Positions 44,901-54,404 of a stretch of DNA of 64,000 bases are shown one piece after another (position 1 is the stretch's first letter; each line of letters begins with the position of its first letter). The stretch is from assembly GCF_014646115.1 (NCBI RefSeq), contig NZ_BMMV01000015.1:150053-214052 (forward strand). Reading direction: 5' to 3'. The stretch comes from Streptomyces camponoticapitis. Its GTDB lineage: Bacteria; Actinomycetota; Actinomycetes; Streptomycetales; Streptomycetaceae. Below the pieces are notes generated by a model. The model was given only the letters and a program-made list of their open reading frames with translations, made no database searches and was not told the origin of the DNA. A program made the position numbers and the translations under genes.

Positions 44901-47900
44901 TGAGTTCGGTGAGCAGCCGGTCGCGGATCTCCTCCACGAAGACCGAGTGCGAGGCGTAGTCCACGGGGATACGGCGGGCCTGGACACCGTCGGTGTCCAG
45001 CCTGGCGCGCAGTTCGTCGAGGGCTTCCGGGCTGCCGCACACGACGACGGAGCCGGGGCCGTTGACGACGGCCAGTTGGAGGCGGCCGTCCCATTCGGCG
45101 AGGTACTTGGCGGCGTTGTCGGAGGACAGCGCGACCGACATCATGCCGCCGCGGCCCGCGAGGTCCTGGCGGATGACCTGGCTGCGCAGGGCGACGACGC
45201 GGGCGCCGTCCTCCAGCGACAGCGCGCCCGCCACGCAGGCGGCGGCGATCTCGCCCTGCGAGTGGCCGACCACGGCGGCCGGTTCGACGCCGGCGGCGCG
45301 CCAGGCCTCGGCCAGCGACACCATCAGCGCCCACAGCGTGGGCTGTACGACATCGACGGCGTCCAGGACCGGTGCGCCGGGGGCGCCGTGCAGCACGTCG
45401 AGCAGGTTCCAGTCGACGTACGGCTCCAGGGCCTTGGCGCATTCGCCGAGGCGGGTCGCGAACGCCGGTGAGTGCTCCAGCAGTTCGACGCCCATGCCCT
45501 GCCACTGCGAGCCCTGCCCGGGGAAGACCAGTACGGCGCGCGAGTCGCCGCGCCGTACGCCCTGGACGAGGGAGGGGTGCGAGTTCCCGGCGGCCAGCGC
45601 GTCGAGCCCGGCGAGCAGGCCGTCACGGTCGGCGTCCACGATCACGGCGCGGTGTTCCAGGGCGGCGCGACCGCGCACGAGCGTGGCGGCGACGTCGAGT
45701 TCGTCCACGTCGTCGTGGTCGCGCAGATGAGCCGCGATCCTCGCCGCCTGGTCGCGCAGCGCCTCGGGCGACGAACCGGACACGGTCAGCGGCAGGATGG
45801 CGGGGCGCTCGCCGCGCGGTTCCACGGGTGCGGGTGCCGGTGCCTGCTCGACGATCACGTGCGCGTTGGTGCCGCTGACGCCGAACGAGGACACCGCGGC
45901 GCGGCGCGGGCGGCCGTCGGCCGGCCACTCCCTGCGCTCGCCGAGCAGTTCGACGGCGCCCTCGGTCCAGTCGATGTGCGGGGAGGGCGTCTCGGCGTGC
46001 AGGGTGGCGGGCAGTACGCCGTTGCGTATGGCCATGACCATCTTGATGACGCCGGCGACACCGGCGGCGGCCTGGGTGTGTCCGAGGTTGGACTTGACCG
46101 AGCCGAGCCACAGCGGGTCACCGTTCCGGCGTTCCTGGCCGTAGGTCGCCATCAGCGCCTGGGCCTCGATCGGGTCGCCGAGGGTGGTGCCGGTGCCGTG
46201 GCCCTCGACCGCGTCGATGTCGGCGAGGGTGAGTCCGGCGGAGGCCACGGCCTGCCGGATGACCCGCTGCTGGGCGGGGCCGTTGGGCGCCGACAGACCG
46301 TTGGACGCGCCGTCCTGGTTGACGGCCGAGCCGCGGATCACCGCGAGCACCGGGTGTCCGGCGCGGCGCGCGTCCGAGAGGCGTTCGAGCAGCAGCAGTC
46401 CCGCGCCCTCGCCCCAGCCGGTGCCGTCGGCGGACGCGCCGTACGCCTTGCAGCGGCCGTCGGCGGCCAGGCCGCTCTGCAGGCTCATCCCGACGAATGT
46501 CTCGGGGGTGGCCATCACGGTGACACCACCGGCCAGGGCGAGCGAGCACTCGCCCTGCCGCAGCGACTGCATGGCCCAGTGCATGGCCACCAGGGAGGAG
46601 GAGCAGGCGGTGTCGATGGTGACCGCGGGGCCGGTGAGACCGAGGGTGTAGGAGATTCGGCCGGAGGCGATACTGCCCAGTCCGCCGCCGTCGGTGAAGC
46701 CGGCCAGGTCCTCGGGGACGGTGCCGGGGCGGTTGGACCAGTCGTGGTTCATGACCCCGGCGAAGACGCCGGCGGCGGTGCCCTTCAGTGAGAGCGGGTC
46801 GATACCGCCCCGCTCCAGGGCCTCCCAGGCGACCTCCAGGAGCAGGCGGTGCTGGGGGTCCATGGCCTGGGCCTCCTTCGGGCTGATACCGAAGAAGGCG
46901 GGATCGAAGTCGGCGGCGTCGTGGAGGAAGCCGCCCTCCCGGGTGTACGTCGTGCCGTGCTTGCCGGGCTCGGGGTCGTAGATGTCCTCGGTGTGCCAGT
47001 CCCGGTCCTCGGGGAACGGCGTAATGGCGTCGGTGCCTTCGGCGACCAGCCGCCACAGCTCCTCGGGGGAGGTCACGCCGCCCGGGTAGCGGCAGCCCAT
47101 GGCCACGATGGCGATGGGCTCGTCCGTCGCGGCCCGTACGGTGGCCCGCGGCGCGGCGACGACGGGCGCCGCGCCGCGCACGGTTTCCAGCACATGGTCG
47201 ACCAGGGCGCGCGGGGTCGGGTGGTCGAAGATCAGCGTGGAGGTGAGCCGCAGCCCGGTGGCCGAACCGAGCGCGTTACGCAGCTCGATGGCGGCCAGCG
47301 AGTCGAAGCCCAGCTCGGTGAAGGCGCGGCGGGGGTCGATCGCGGTGCCGCTGTCGTGGCCGAGGACGGCGGCGATCTGCGTCCGGACCAGATCGAGGAC
47401 GATCCGCTCGCGTTCGGCGTCCGGCTTCCCGGCGAGGCGGTCGGCCAGCGCTCCGCCGGGACCGTTCGCGGCCGCCGCCGCGGCGGTGTTCCGCCGGGCG
47501 GGCGCGCGGACCAGGCCGCGCAGCATCGGCGGGATGCCCTCGGTACGGGCCCGCAGCGCGGGTGCGTCGAGGCGCAGCGGGACAAGTGCGGGCGCGCCGG
47601 TGAGCAGCGCCTGGTCGAGGAGGGCGAGGTTCTCCTCGGAGTTCAGGGCGGGAAGCCCGGATCGCTCGGCGCGGCGCAGCGTCACCTCGTCGAGGCGCGC
47701 GCCCATTCCGGCGTCGCCCGCCCACAGGTTCCAGGCGAGGGCGGTCGCGGGGAGGCCCTCGGCGGCGCGGTGCTCCGCGAGGGCGTCCAGGAAGGCGTTG
47801 GCGGCCGCGTAGTTGCCCTGCCCGGCGGACTCCAGGGTGCCGGCCGCGGAGGAGAAGAGCACGAACGCGGCGAGCGGGAGGTCCCGGGTCAGCTCGTGCA

Positions 47901-50900
47901 GGTGCCAGGCGCCGTCGGCCTTGCCGTGGAAGACGGCGCCGACCTGCTCGGGGGTGAGCGATCCGGCCAGGCCGTCGTTCACGACCCCGGCGCTGTGGAC
48001 GACACCCGTCAGCGGGTGTTCGCCGGGGATCGTCTCCAGCAGCGCGGCCACGGCGTCGCGGTCGGCGACGTCGCAGGCGGCCACTGTCGCTGTGGCGCCC
48101 AACTCGGCCAGTTCGGCGACGAGTTCGGCGGATCCGGGACTGTCGGGGCCGCGTCGTCCGGTGAGCAGGAGGTGCTTGATTCCGTGCTGCTGGACGAGGT
48201 GGCGGGCGACGACTCCGCCGAGACCTCCGGTGCCGCCGGTGATCAGCACGGTGCCGTCGGGGTGCCACGCGACGGGGCGCGGGTCCTCGGGTACGGGGGT
48301 GCGGGCGAGCCGCGGTACGAGCAGCTCGCCGTCACGCAGGGCGAGTTGCGGCTCTCCGGTGGCCAGGGCGGCTCGCAGCTCGTCCTCGGGGACGTCGCGG
48401 TCCGTGCCGACAAGGACGAAACGCCCGGGGTTCTCGGCCTGGGCGGAGCGCACCATCGCCCACAGGGGCGCGAGGGCGAGGTCGTACGGGGCGCCCCGGG
48501 TGACGATCGCCAGCCGGGTGTCGTCGCGCAGCGCGTCCTGGATCAGCGTCAGGGCGTGCAGGGTCGCCTCGCGCGCCGCGTCGGCGGGCGCGCCGGGGAA
48601 GGCCGCGGGGACGTACGCCAGTTGGAACTCACCGGCGGCGGTGTCCGGCTCCGCCGGGGTCCGGATCCCGGTCCATTCGACGCGCAGCAGCGAGCCGCCT
48701 CCCGCGCCGCCGGAGGTCCGTACGCCGTCCATCGGCACGGGCCGCTGGACGAGGGACCGTACGGTGGCGACGGGCGCCCCGCCCGCGTCCGCCAGCTCGA
48801 CCGTGACCTCGTCCGGTCCCGTCTGGACCAGATGGACACGGACGGCCGTGGCGCCGGAGGCGTGCAGTTCGACGCCGAGCCAGGCGAACGGGAGCCGCAC
48901 CTGGCCGTCGTCCTCCGGCCCTTCGGCGGCGTGCAGCGAGGCGTCGAGGAGCGCCGGGTGCAGTCCGAAACGGTCGGCGCCCGCCTCGTCGAGGGAGACC
49001 TCGGCGAACACCTCGCTCCCCCGACGCCAGGCGGCCTGTACGCGCCGGAACGAGGGCCCGTAGCCGTATCCGCCGGCCGCGTGGCGCTCGTAGAGGTCCT
49101 CGATGTCGACCGGCTCCGCGTCGGCCGGCGGCCACTGGGTGAAGACGGCCGGGTCGGCCGTGGCGCCCTGGCCGTGCTCGGTCAGGATGCCGCTGGCGTG
49201 ACGGGTCCAGTTCTCCTCGCTGCCCGCGGGGCGGGAGTAGATCTCGACCGAGCGGCGGCCCGAGGTGTCGAGCGCGCCGACGACGACCTGGACCTCCACA
49301 CCGGCGGCGGTGGTGACCGTCAGCGGTGTCTCCAGGGTGAGTTCCTCGACCGCGGCGCAGCCCGCCTCGTCCCCGGCGCGGACGGCCAGTTCGACGAGAC
49401 CGGTACCGGGTACGAGGACGACGCCCGCGATGACGTGGTCGGCCAGCCACGGCTGGGACCGGGTGGACATCCGGCCGGTGAGGATCAGTCCGTCGGCGCC
49501 GGCGAGGTGGACGGCGGTGTCCAGCAGCGGGTGCCCGATCGTGCCCGGCCGGCTGCTTCCGCCGTCCAGCCAGTAGCGCTTGCGCTGGAAGGAGTAGGTG
49601 GGCAGCGCGGTGCGGCGGGCGCCGCGGCCGTCGAAGAAGCGGTCCCAGTCCACGGCGACGCCGTGGGCGTGTGCCAGACCGAGCGCGGTGACGGTCTGGC
49701 GCTCCTCGTCGTGCCCGTCGCGCAGCAGCGCGGCGAACGCGGCGTCGGCGCCGCCGTCGGCGAGGCACTCACGGCCCATGGCCGACAGGACGGCGTCGGG
49801 GCCCAGTTCCAGGTAGGTGGTGACGCCCTGGGACTCCAGGTGGCTCATCTGGTCGGCGAACCGCACCGGCTCGCGTACGTGCCGCACCCAGTGGTCGGCG
49901 TCGAACTCGGTGACGGGCTCGCCCGTCAGGTTGGACACGACGGGGATGCGCGGCGGCAGATAGGTCAGGGTCTCGGCGACCCGGCGGAAGTCGTCGAGCA
50001 TCGGCTCCATGAGCGGCGAGTGGAACGCGTGCGAGACACGCAGCCGGCGCGTCTTGCGTCCTTCCTCGGCGAAGCGGGCGGCGACGGCGAGGACGGCGTC
50101 GGTCTCACCGGAGAGCACGACCGCGGCCGGGCCGTTGACGGCTCCGATGCCCACCTTGTCGGTGAGGTACGGGGCGACCTCCGCCTCCGACGCCTGGACG
50201 GCGACCATCGCGCCGCCGTTGGGCAGTTCCTGCATCAGCGTGCCGCGCGTGCCGACCAGCAGGGCCGCGTCGGCCAGCGACATGACACCGGCGGCGTGGG
50301 CGGCGGCGATCTCACCGATGGAGTGTCCGGTGAGGAGGGCGGGCGTGACGCCCCACGACTCCAGCAGCCGGAACAGGGCGGTCTCGACCGCGAAGAGCGC
50401 GGCCTGCGCGTAGCGGGTCTGCTGGAGCAGTTCGGCGCCCGGCGAACCGGGCTCGGCGAACAGCACCTCGCCCAGGGGCTCGTCGAGGTGGAGGTCGAGG
50501 TGGTCGGCGGCGTCCTGGAGCGCCCGCGCGAACACCGGGAAGGCACGCACCAGTTCGCGGCCCATGCCGGGACGCTGGCTGCCCTGGCCGGTGAAGAGGA
50601 AGGCGGTACGGCCGGTGGCCAGCGTGGTGCCGGTGAGCAGTCCGGGCGCGGTCTCGCCCGTGGCGAGGGCGGTGAGGGCGCGGCGCAGTTCGTCGCGGTC
50701 GGCGGCGACGACGGTGGCGCGGTCGCGCAGCGCGGCGCGGGTGGTGGCGACGGAGTACGCGATGTCCAGCGGTGACGCTTCGTCGAGCGTCGCCAGGAGC
50801 CGTTCGGCCTGGCCGCGCAGGGCGTCCTGGCCCCGGGCCGACAGCGTGAACGGCACCGGCCGGCCGGCCGGGGGCTGTTCGGCGGCCTCGCCGGTCTCGG

Positions 50901-52533
50901 TGACGGCGGGCGGGGCCTCGATGATGACGTGGGCGTTGGTGCCGCTCGCGCCGAAGGAGGAGATTCCCGCGCGCTGCGGCGCGTCGGTGGTCTCCCACGG
51001 GACGGGCTCGGTGAGGAGCCGGACGGTGCCGTCGGACCAGTCGACGTGCGGGGTCGGCTCGTCCACGTGCAGGGTGCGGGGCAGGGTGCGGTGACGCATC
51101 GCCTGGACCATCTTGATGATCCCGGCCGCGCCGGCGGCGGCGCCGGTGTGTCCGATGTTGGACTTCACCGATCCCAGCCACAGGGGGTTGTCGGCGGAGC
51201 GTCCGCGTCCGTAGGCGGCTACCAGTGCCTGGCCTTCGATGGGGTCGCCGAGCATGGTGCCGGTGCCGTGGGCCTCGACGGCGTCGATCTCGTCGGGCGT
51301 CAGACGCGCGTCGGCGAGCGCCTGGCGGATGACCCGCTGCTGGGCGAGTCCGTTGGGCGCGGAGAGGCCGTTGCTCGCGCCGTCCTGGTTGATGGCGCTG
51401 CCCCGGATGACGGCGAGCACGGGGTGTCCGTCGCGCAGCGCGTCGGAGAGCCTGGCGAGGACGAACACGCCCGCGCCCTCGGCGAAGGAGGTGCCGTCCG
51501 CCGCGTTGGCGAACGCCTTGATCCGTCCGTCGGGGGCCAGTCCGCGCTGCCGGCTGAAGGTGGTGAACGTGCCGGGGCTGGAGATGACGGTGACGCCACC
51601 GGCCAGCGCCAGCCCGCACTCCCCGCCCTGGAGCGAGCGCACGGCCAGGTGAAGGGCCGTCAGCGAGCCGGAGCAGGCGGTGTCGACGGTGAGGGTGGGG
51701 CCTTCGAGGCCGAGGGTGTAGGCGACGCGTCCGGACACGACGCTGGGCAGGTTGCCGCCGAGTACGTAGCCGTCGAGACCTTCGGGGGCCTCGTGGGTGC
51801 GGGGCCCGTACTCGTGCGGCTCCACACCGATGAACACACCCGAGGGTGTGCCGCGCAGCCGGTCCGGGTCGATGCCGGCGTGCTCCAGCGCCTCCCAGGC
51901 GGTCTCCAGCAGCAGCCGCTGCTGGGGGTCCATCGCCAACGCCTCTTTGGGGTTGATCTGGAAGAAGTCGGCGTCGAAGTCCGCGGCGTCCGGCAGGAAT
52001 CCGCCGTGCCGTACGTAGCTGGAGCCGGTGGCGGAGGGGTCCGGGTTGTAGATGCGGTCGAGGTCCCAGCCGCGGTCGGCGGGGAAGTCGGTGAGCACGT
52101 GGGTGTCGTCGGCCACGATGCGCCACAGGTCGTCGGGCGAGGTGACGCCACCGGGGTAGCGGCAGCCGATGCCGACGATCGCGATCGGCTCGCCGAACGC
52201 CGACGGGGCGGCGGGCGCGGTGGCCGCCGCCGACTCGTCGGGGGCTCCCGCCCCGGCGGTGCCGTGCACCACGTCCACCAGGTGGTTCGCCAGGGCCACC
52301 GGCGTGGGGTGGTCGAAGCCGACGGTGACGGGCAGCTCCACCCCCAGCTCGGCGGTGAGCCGGCGGTGCAGCTGGACCAGGCCCAGTGAGTCCAGGCCTC
52401 CCGCCAGGAACGGGTGGTCGGCCGCCACATGGATGGCCCCGTCCCCGTAGGCGTCCGGATCGGCGGCGCGCAGCACGGCTGCGGCTTGCGCCAGCACCAG
52501 TTCCAGCATCGCGGCCCTTGACTGCTCGGTCAT
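41959..52533 (-). CDS. Type I PKS: loading ACP and two KS-AT-DH-KR-ACP modules
   Basis: A 3524-residue protein resembling VinP1-type macrolactam synthases. It begins with a loading ACP (Ser49 in GGLDSLG) and no docking helix. First module: KS (about 120-545, Cys287 in DTACSGS; note FFQINPKEA where FFGISPREA is usual), AT of malonyl type (GHSIG near 741, HAFH near 836), DH (His near 1033, Asp near 1197), KR (about 1430-1600, VND in the LDD position), ACP (near 1744). Second module: KS (Cys near 1976), AT of methylmalonyl type (GHSQG near 2425, VDYASH near 2526), DH (His near 2732, Asp near 2894), KR with LDD, ACP (near 3441), then a short C-terminal docking region AIQSMDLAELLRTAR. ATG 52533 is favoured over 52539 by the spacing to GGAG. 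The product would be a diene with one methyl branch added to the amino starter. Confidence 0.93.
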   Translation of the reverse strand: MTEQSRAAMLELVLAQAAAVLRAADPDAYGDGAIHVAADHPFLAGGLDSLGLVQLHRRLTAELGVELPVTVGFDHPTPVALANHLVDVVHGTAGAGAPDESAAATAPAAPSAFGEPIAIVGIGCRYPGGVTSPDDLWRIVADDTHVLTDFPADRGWDLDRIYNPDPSATGSSYVRHGGFLPDAADFDADFFQINPKEALAMDPQQRLLLETAWEALEHAGIDPDRLRGTPSGVFIGVEPHEYGPRTHEAPEGLDGYVLGGNLPSVVSGRVAYTLGLEGPTLTVDTACSGSLTALHLAVRSLQGGECGLALAGGVTVISSPGTFTTFSRQRGLAPDGRIKAFANAADGTSFAEGAGVFVLARLSDALRDGHPVLAVIRGSAINQDGASNGLSAPNGLAQQRVIRQALADARLTPDEIDAVEAHGTGTMLGDPIEGQALVAAYGRGRSADNPLWLGSVKSNIGHTGAAAGAAGIIKMVQAMRHRTLPRTLHVDEPTPHVDWSDGTVRLLTEPVPWETTDAPQRAGISSFGASGTNAHVIIEAPPAVTETGEAAEQPPAGRPVPFTLSARGQDALRGQAERLLATLDEASPLDIAYSVATTRAALRDRATVVAADRDELRRALTALATGETAPGLLTGTTLATGRTAFLFTGQGSQRPGMGRELVRAFPVFARALQDAADHLDLHLDEPLGEVLFAEPGSPGAELLQQTRYAQAALFAVETALFRLLESWGVTPALLTGHSIGEIAAAHAAGVMSLADAALLVGTRGTLMQELPNGGAMVAVQASEAEVAPYLTDKVGIGAVNGPAAVVLSGETDAVLAVAARFAEEGRKTRRLRVSHAFHSPLMEPMLDDFRRVAETLTYLPPRIPVVSNLTGEPVTEFDADHWVRHVREPVRFADQMSHLESQGVTTYLELGPDAVLSAMGRECLADGGADAAFAALLRDGHDEERQTVTALGLAHAHGVAVDWDRFFDGRGARRTALPTYSFQRKRYWLDGGSSRPGTIGHPLLDTAVHLAGADGLILTGRMSTRSQPWLADHVIAGVVLVPGTGLVELAVRAGDEAGCAAVEELTLETPLTVTTAAGVEVQVVVGALDTSGRRSVEIYSRPAGSEENWTRHASGILTEHGQGATADPAVFTQWPPADAEPVDIEDLYERHAAGGYGYGPSFRRVQAAWRRGSEVFAEVSLDEAGADRFGLHPALLDASLHAAEGPEDDGQVRLPFAWLGVELHASGATAVRVHLVQTGPDEVTVELADAGGAPVATVRSLVQRPVPMDGVRTSGGAGGGSLLRVEWTGIRTPAEPDTAAGEFQLAYVPAAFPGAPADAAREATLHALTLIQDALRDDTRLAIVTRGAPYDLALAPLWAMVRSAQAENPGRFVLVGTDRDVPEDELRAALATGEPQLALRDGELLVPRLARTPVPEDPRPVAWHPDGTVLITGGTGGLGGVVARHLVQQHGIKHLLLTGRRGPDSPGSAELVAELAELGATATVAACDVADRDAVAALLETIPGEHPLTGVVHSAGVVNDGLAGSLTPEQVGAVFHGKADGAWHLHELTRDLPLAAFVLFSSAAGTLESAGQGNYAAANAFLDALAEHRAAEGLPATALAWNLWAGDAGMGARLDEVTLRRAERSGLPALNSEENLALLDQALLTGAPALVPLRLDAPALRARTEGIPPMLRGLVRAPARRNTAAAAAANGPGGALADRLAGKPDAERERIVLDLVRTQIAAVLGHDSGTAIDPRRAFTELGFDSLAAIELRNALGSATGLRLTSTLIFDHPTPRALVDHVLETVRGAAPVVAAPRATVRAATDEPIAIVAMGCRYPGGVTSPEELWRLVAEGTDAITPFPEDRDWHTEDIYDPEPGKHGTTYTREGGFLHDAADFDPAFFGISPKEAQAMDPQHRLLLEVAWEALERGGIDPLSLKGTAAGVFAGVMNHDWSNRPGTVPEDLAGFTDGGGLGSIASGRISYTLGLTGPAVTIDTACSSSLVAMHWAMQSLRQGECSLALAGGVTVMATPETFVGMSLQSGLAADGRCKAYGASADGTGWGEGAGLLLLERLSDARRAGHPVLAVIRGSAVNQDGASNGLSAPNGPAQQRVIRQAVASAGLTLADIDAVEGHGTGTTLGDPIEAQALMATYGQERRNGDPLWLGSVKSNLGHTQAAAGVAGVIKMVMAIRNGVLPATLHAETPSPHIDWTEGAVELLGERREWPADGRPRRAAVSSFGVSGTNAHVIVEQAPAPAPVEPRGERPAILPLTVSGSSPEALRDQAARIAAHLRDHDDVDELDVAATLVRGRAALEHRAVIVDADRDGLLAGLDALAAGNSHPSLVQGVRRGDSRAVLVFPGQGSQWQGMGVELLEHSPAFATRLGECAKALEPYVDWNLLDVLHGAPGAPVLDAVDVVQPTLWALMVSLAEAWRAAGVEPAAVVGHSQGEIAAACVAGALSLEDGARVVALRSQVIRQDLAGRGGMMSVALSSDNAAKYLAEWDGRLQLAVVNGPGSVVVCGSPEALDELRARLDTDGVQARRIPVDYASHSVFVEEIRDRLLTELTGLTPRTSSVPFYSTVTAGPLDTESLGAEYWYENLRRTVRFEETTRALLADGFEIFVEASPHPGLLTGLDETAESAGVAATLVGTLRRDSGSPREFLTSLAEAYVRGAAVDWESQFAGTGARRVDLPTYPFQRKRYWLHMTEQPGDALGVGQQPADHPLLGAAVPLAGAGGVLLTGRLSLSAQPWLADHVVGGTMLFPGSGFVELAVRAGDEVGRGRVDELTLEAPLVVPERGGVAIQVTVDADLRTVSIHSRPDNAPADTVWTRHAQGTLADAGPEPAHEPASWPPPGAEPLDLTGFYEPISEDGLVYGEVFQGMRAAWRSGDEVFADIALPERAAAEAQRFGLHPAVLDAALHATALLATDAERVTLPFAWTRVDLHASGAAALRLRMTRLGEDEVALRLTDTAGRPVASVESLVLRPVAAGGPAQAGAYDDSLFELVWAPAAPGGSAPRTVVHRVAGGNTAEAAHTETAATLGVLRSWLEDGAEDAVLAVVTRGAVQVADEDVTDLAGAAVWGLVRSAQTENPGRVVLIDLDPGAEDTAIDLGPSVATGEAQLAIRHDAVLRPRLARVTGDRGTAATVFGDRPGTVLITGGTGTLGSLVARHLVTAHGVTDLLLTSRRGPDAPGAAALSGELTGLGARVEVVACDTADRDALAAVLTDRTIAGVVHTAGVLDDGIISSLTPEKMAAVMRPKVDAALNLHELTADQDLSAFVLFSSAAGVTGGAGQGNYAAANTFLDGLAAHRRANGLPAQSLAWGLWEEASGMTGELAEADVAVMQNDGVLPIASQEGLAMLDAAGALDRAFLAPVRLDLSGQSRADVPYLMRDLVRGPARRVVDVAAPAAEPAESLRDRLARLTPTRREQALLDVVRAQAAATLGFADADEVDAERSFRDMGFDSLAAVKFRNGLGEAVGERLPATIVFDHPTALVLTRHLLEEMAINEPEPEPEPAEDTEDRTAAIQSMDLAELLRTARRSGDPT

Positions 52534-52579
52534 GTGCATACTCCGCAACGAAGAAGAGGCTTGGAGGCGGTCGGGGTGG

Positions 52580-54178
52580 TCAGGACGCCACGTGGGCGGC
52601 CAGGGCGGCGCGGTCGACCTTGCCATTGACGGTCAGCGGGAAGACGTCCACCACGCGCACACCCTGCGGGACCATGTAGGCGGGCAGCGCGGCGCGGCAG
52701 AACGCGACGACTGCCTTGGCGTCCGGCGCGGGGCCGTCGGGGGCGCAGGTGACGAACGCGTGCAGCAGCGGGTCGCCGTCCGGGCGCGGCAGGATCATCG
52801 CGACCGCGCCGGTGATGCCGTCGAACTGACCGATACGGCGTTCCACCTCGCCCAGTTCGACGCGGTTGCCGCGGATCTGGACCTGGGAGTCGGCGCGGCC
52901 GTGGAAGTACAGCTCGCCCTCCTGACCCATGGACGCCAGGTCGCCGGTCTTGAACACCAGTTGCCCCGAACGGGGGTTGAGCGGGTCGGGGACGACGACG
53001 GCGCGGGTGGCCTCGGGGTCGTTCCAGTATCCGGAGAAGAGCGAGGGGCTGCGCAGGTAGATCTCGCCGAGCACGCCCGGCTCGTCCACCGGGCCGCCGT
53101 CGGGACCGACGAGCAGCATCTCCGCGCCGGCGACGGCGTAGCCGATCGACAGCCGCTCGGTCTCGGCGGGCAGCGGGTTGGGCACCTCGGTGATGGACGC
53201 GGCCATCGTCTCGGTGGCGCCGTAGCCGTTGGTGAAGTGGGCCTTCGGCAGCAGTTCCTGGAGGCGCCGCAGCTCCTCCAGGGGGAAGTTCTCGCCGGAG
53301 AACGCGATGCGGCGCAGGATGCCCTCCTGGCCCATCTCGGCCAGCATGTCGGGCTCGTGCTGAAGGACGGGACGCCAGACCGACGGGACGCTGTCGACCT
53401 GTGTGGCGCCGGTGTCGCGCAGGTACGACAGGAAGCGCCGGGGCCAGTTGAGGCGGTCGCGCGGTACGGGCACCAGCGTGGCACCGTGCCCGAGGGCGAG
53501 CCCGATGTCGAACAGCGCGAAGTCGAACTGGAGCGGCGAGGTGCCCGCCACCCGGTCCTCGGAGGTGATGAGCTCCGCCGCCTCCGCACCGCGCAGGAAC
53601 GCGATGACCCCGCGGTGGCTCATGACGACGCCCTTGGGCCGGCCGGTGGTGCCCGAGGTGAAGGTGATGTACGCGGTGTCGAGGGGCGTCACCACGCGGC
53701 GGCGCCGGACCCGCGGCAGGGGCTGACGCTCGACGGTGAGGCCCTCGGGGCCGAACCGGGCGGTGCCGACCGACTCCGGTATGCCGGTCCGCTTCCCGTG
53801 CGCGGACTGCAGGTACAGCGCGGGCTCGGCGCTGTCGATGATCGTCAGGAGGCGCTCGTCGGGCACCTCGGGGCTGGTGGGCACGAACGGCAGTCCCAGC
53901 GTCGCGCAGGCGAGGAGGGTCGCCACGGCGTCGGCGTTGGTGTCGGACTCCAGGATGACGCGGTCGCCGACCTCCAGGCCGAGGGCGCCGAGCCCTTCGA
54001 CGCAGGCGTCGACGCGGCGCTCCAGCTCGCCGTAGGTGACCGTCTCCAGACCGCCGTCCGCGGCCGCCTGGATCACGGCGGGCCGGTCGGGGGCCCTCCG
54101 GGCGGCGGCCAGCAGATAAGTCCGCAGATTGTCCACCGATGCGTGCGCCCGGGCCGGACGAGCTCCATTCGGGCTCAT
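52580..54178 (-). CDS. Stand-alone amino acid adenylation enzyme (VinN-like candidate)
   Basis: A 532-residue acyl-adenylate-forming enzyme with the NRPS A-domain core motifs in order: YITFTSGTTGRPKGV (A3), QFDFALFDIG (A4, with the Asp that usually contacts the amino group), NGYGATET (A5), KTGDLAS and HGRADSQVQIRGNRVELGEVE (A7-A8) and PLTVNGKVDR with the catalytic Lys (A10). There is no attached carrier domain. It heads the minus-strand operon containing the loading-ACP PKS, the hotdog enzyme and the glycine oxidase, so I suggest that it activates the beta-amino polyenoic acid and transfers it to the free ACP at 55363. The alternative, activation of a capping alpha-amino acid, cannot be excluded. 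ATG 54178 has GGAAGG upstream. Confidence 0.8.
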   Translation of the reverse strand: MSPNGARPARAHASVDNLRTYLLAAARRAPDRPAVIQAAADGGLETVTYGELERRVDACVEGLGALGLEVGDRVILESDTNADAVATLLACATLGLPFVPTSPEVPDERLLTIIDSAEPALYLQSAHGKRTGIPESVGTARFGPEGLTVERQPLPRVRRRRVVTPLDTAYITFTSGTTGRPKGVVMSHRGVIAFLRGAEAAELITSEDRVAGTSPLQFDFALFDIGLALGHGATLVPVPRDRLNWPRRFLSYLRDTGATQVDSVPSVWRPVLQHEPDMLAEMGQEGILRRIAFSGENFPLEELRRLQELLPKAHFTNGYGATETMAASITEVPNPLPAETERLSIGYAVAGAEMLLVGPDGGPVDEPGVLGEIYLRSPSLFSGYWNDPEATRAVVVPDPLNPRSGQLVFKTGDLASMGQEGELYFHGRADSQVQIRGNRVELGEVERRIGQFDGITGAVAMILPRPDGDPLLHAFVTCAPDGPAPDAKAVVAFCRAALPAYMVPQGVRVVDVFPLTVNGKVDRAALAAHVAS

Positions 54179-54281
54179 GCGCCACCCTTCCGATTCAGCG
54201 TTTGACGACCAACTAATGCCAGCCCGTTTCTAACAGGTGCGCTTTTCGCCCCACAAGGACTCCTGGCCGGTCACCCCAGAA

Positions 54282-54299
54282 CTAGGGGGCATTAGGGGT
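54282..54299 (+). promoter_or_regulatory. Candidate LAL activator site in the central divergent promoter
   Basis: CTAGGGGGCATTAGGGGT: two TAGGGG units 10 bp apart, nearly the same as the element upstream of the first PKS. It lies between the divergent adenylation operon and the acyltransferase gene, ending 105 bases before the ATG of the latter and about 104 bases from the former, so one site could serve both directions. Confidence 0.5.
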
Positions 54300-54404
54300 T
54301 ATGCCGTCAGGGGGCCCACACAAGACTGAACCGGAAACATAGGACCGAAGTGCCGGGCTTTCGGAACGTACCCGATAAGCGCGGAAAACAGGGAGAGCGA
54401 GAAT

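Noticed and set aside
46849..50775. Plus-strand open frame of 1308 codons opposite the second PKS
   Set aside because: Antisense to well-supported KS-AT-DH-KR domains; no ribosome-binding site or family motif, and biased composition.
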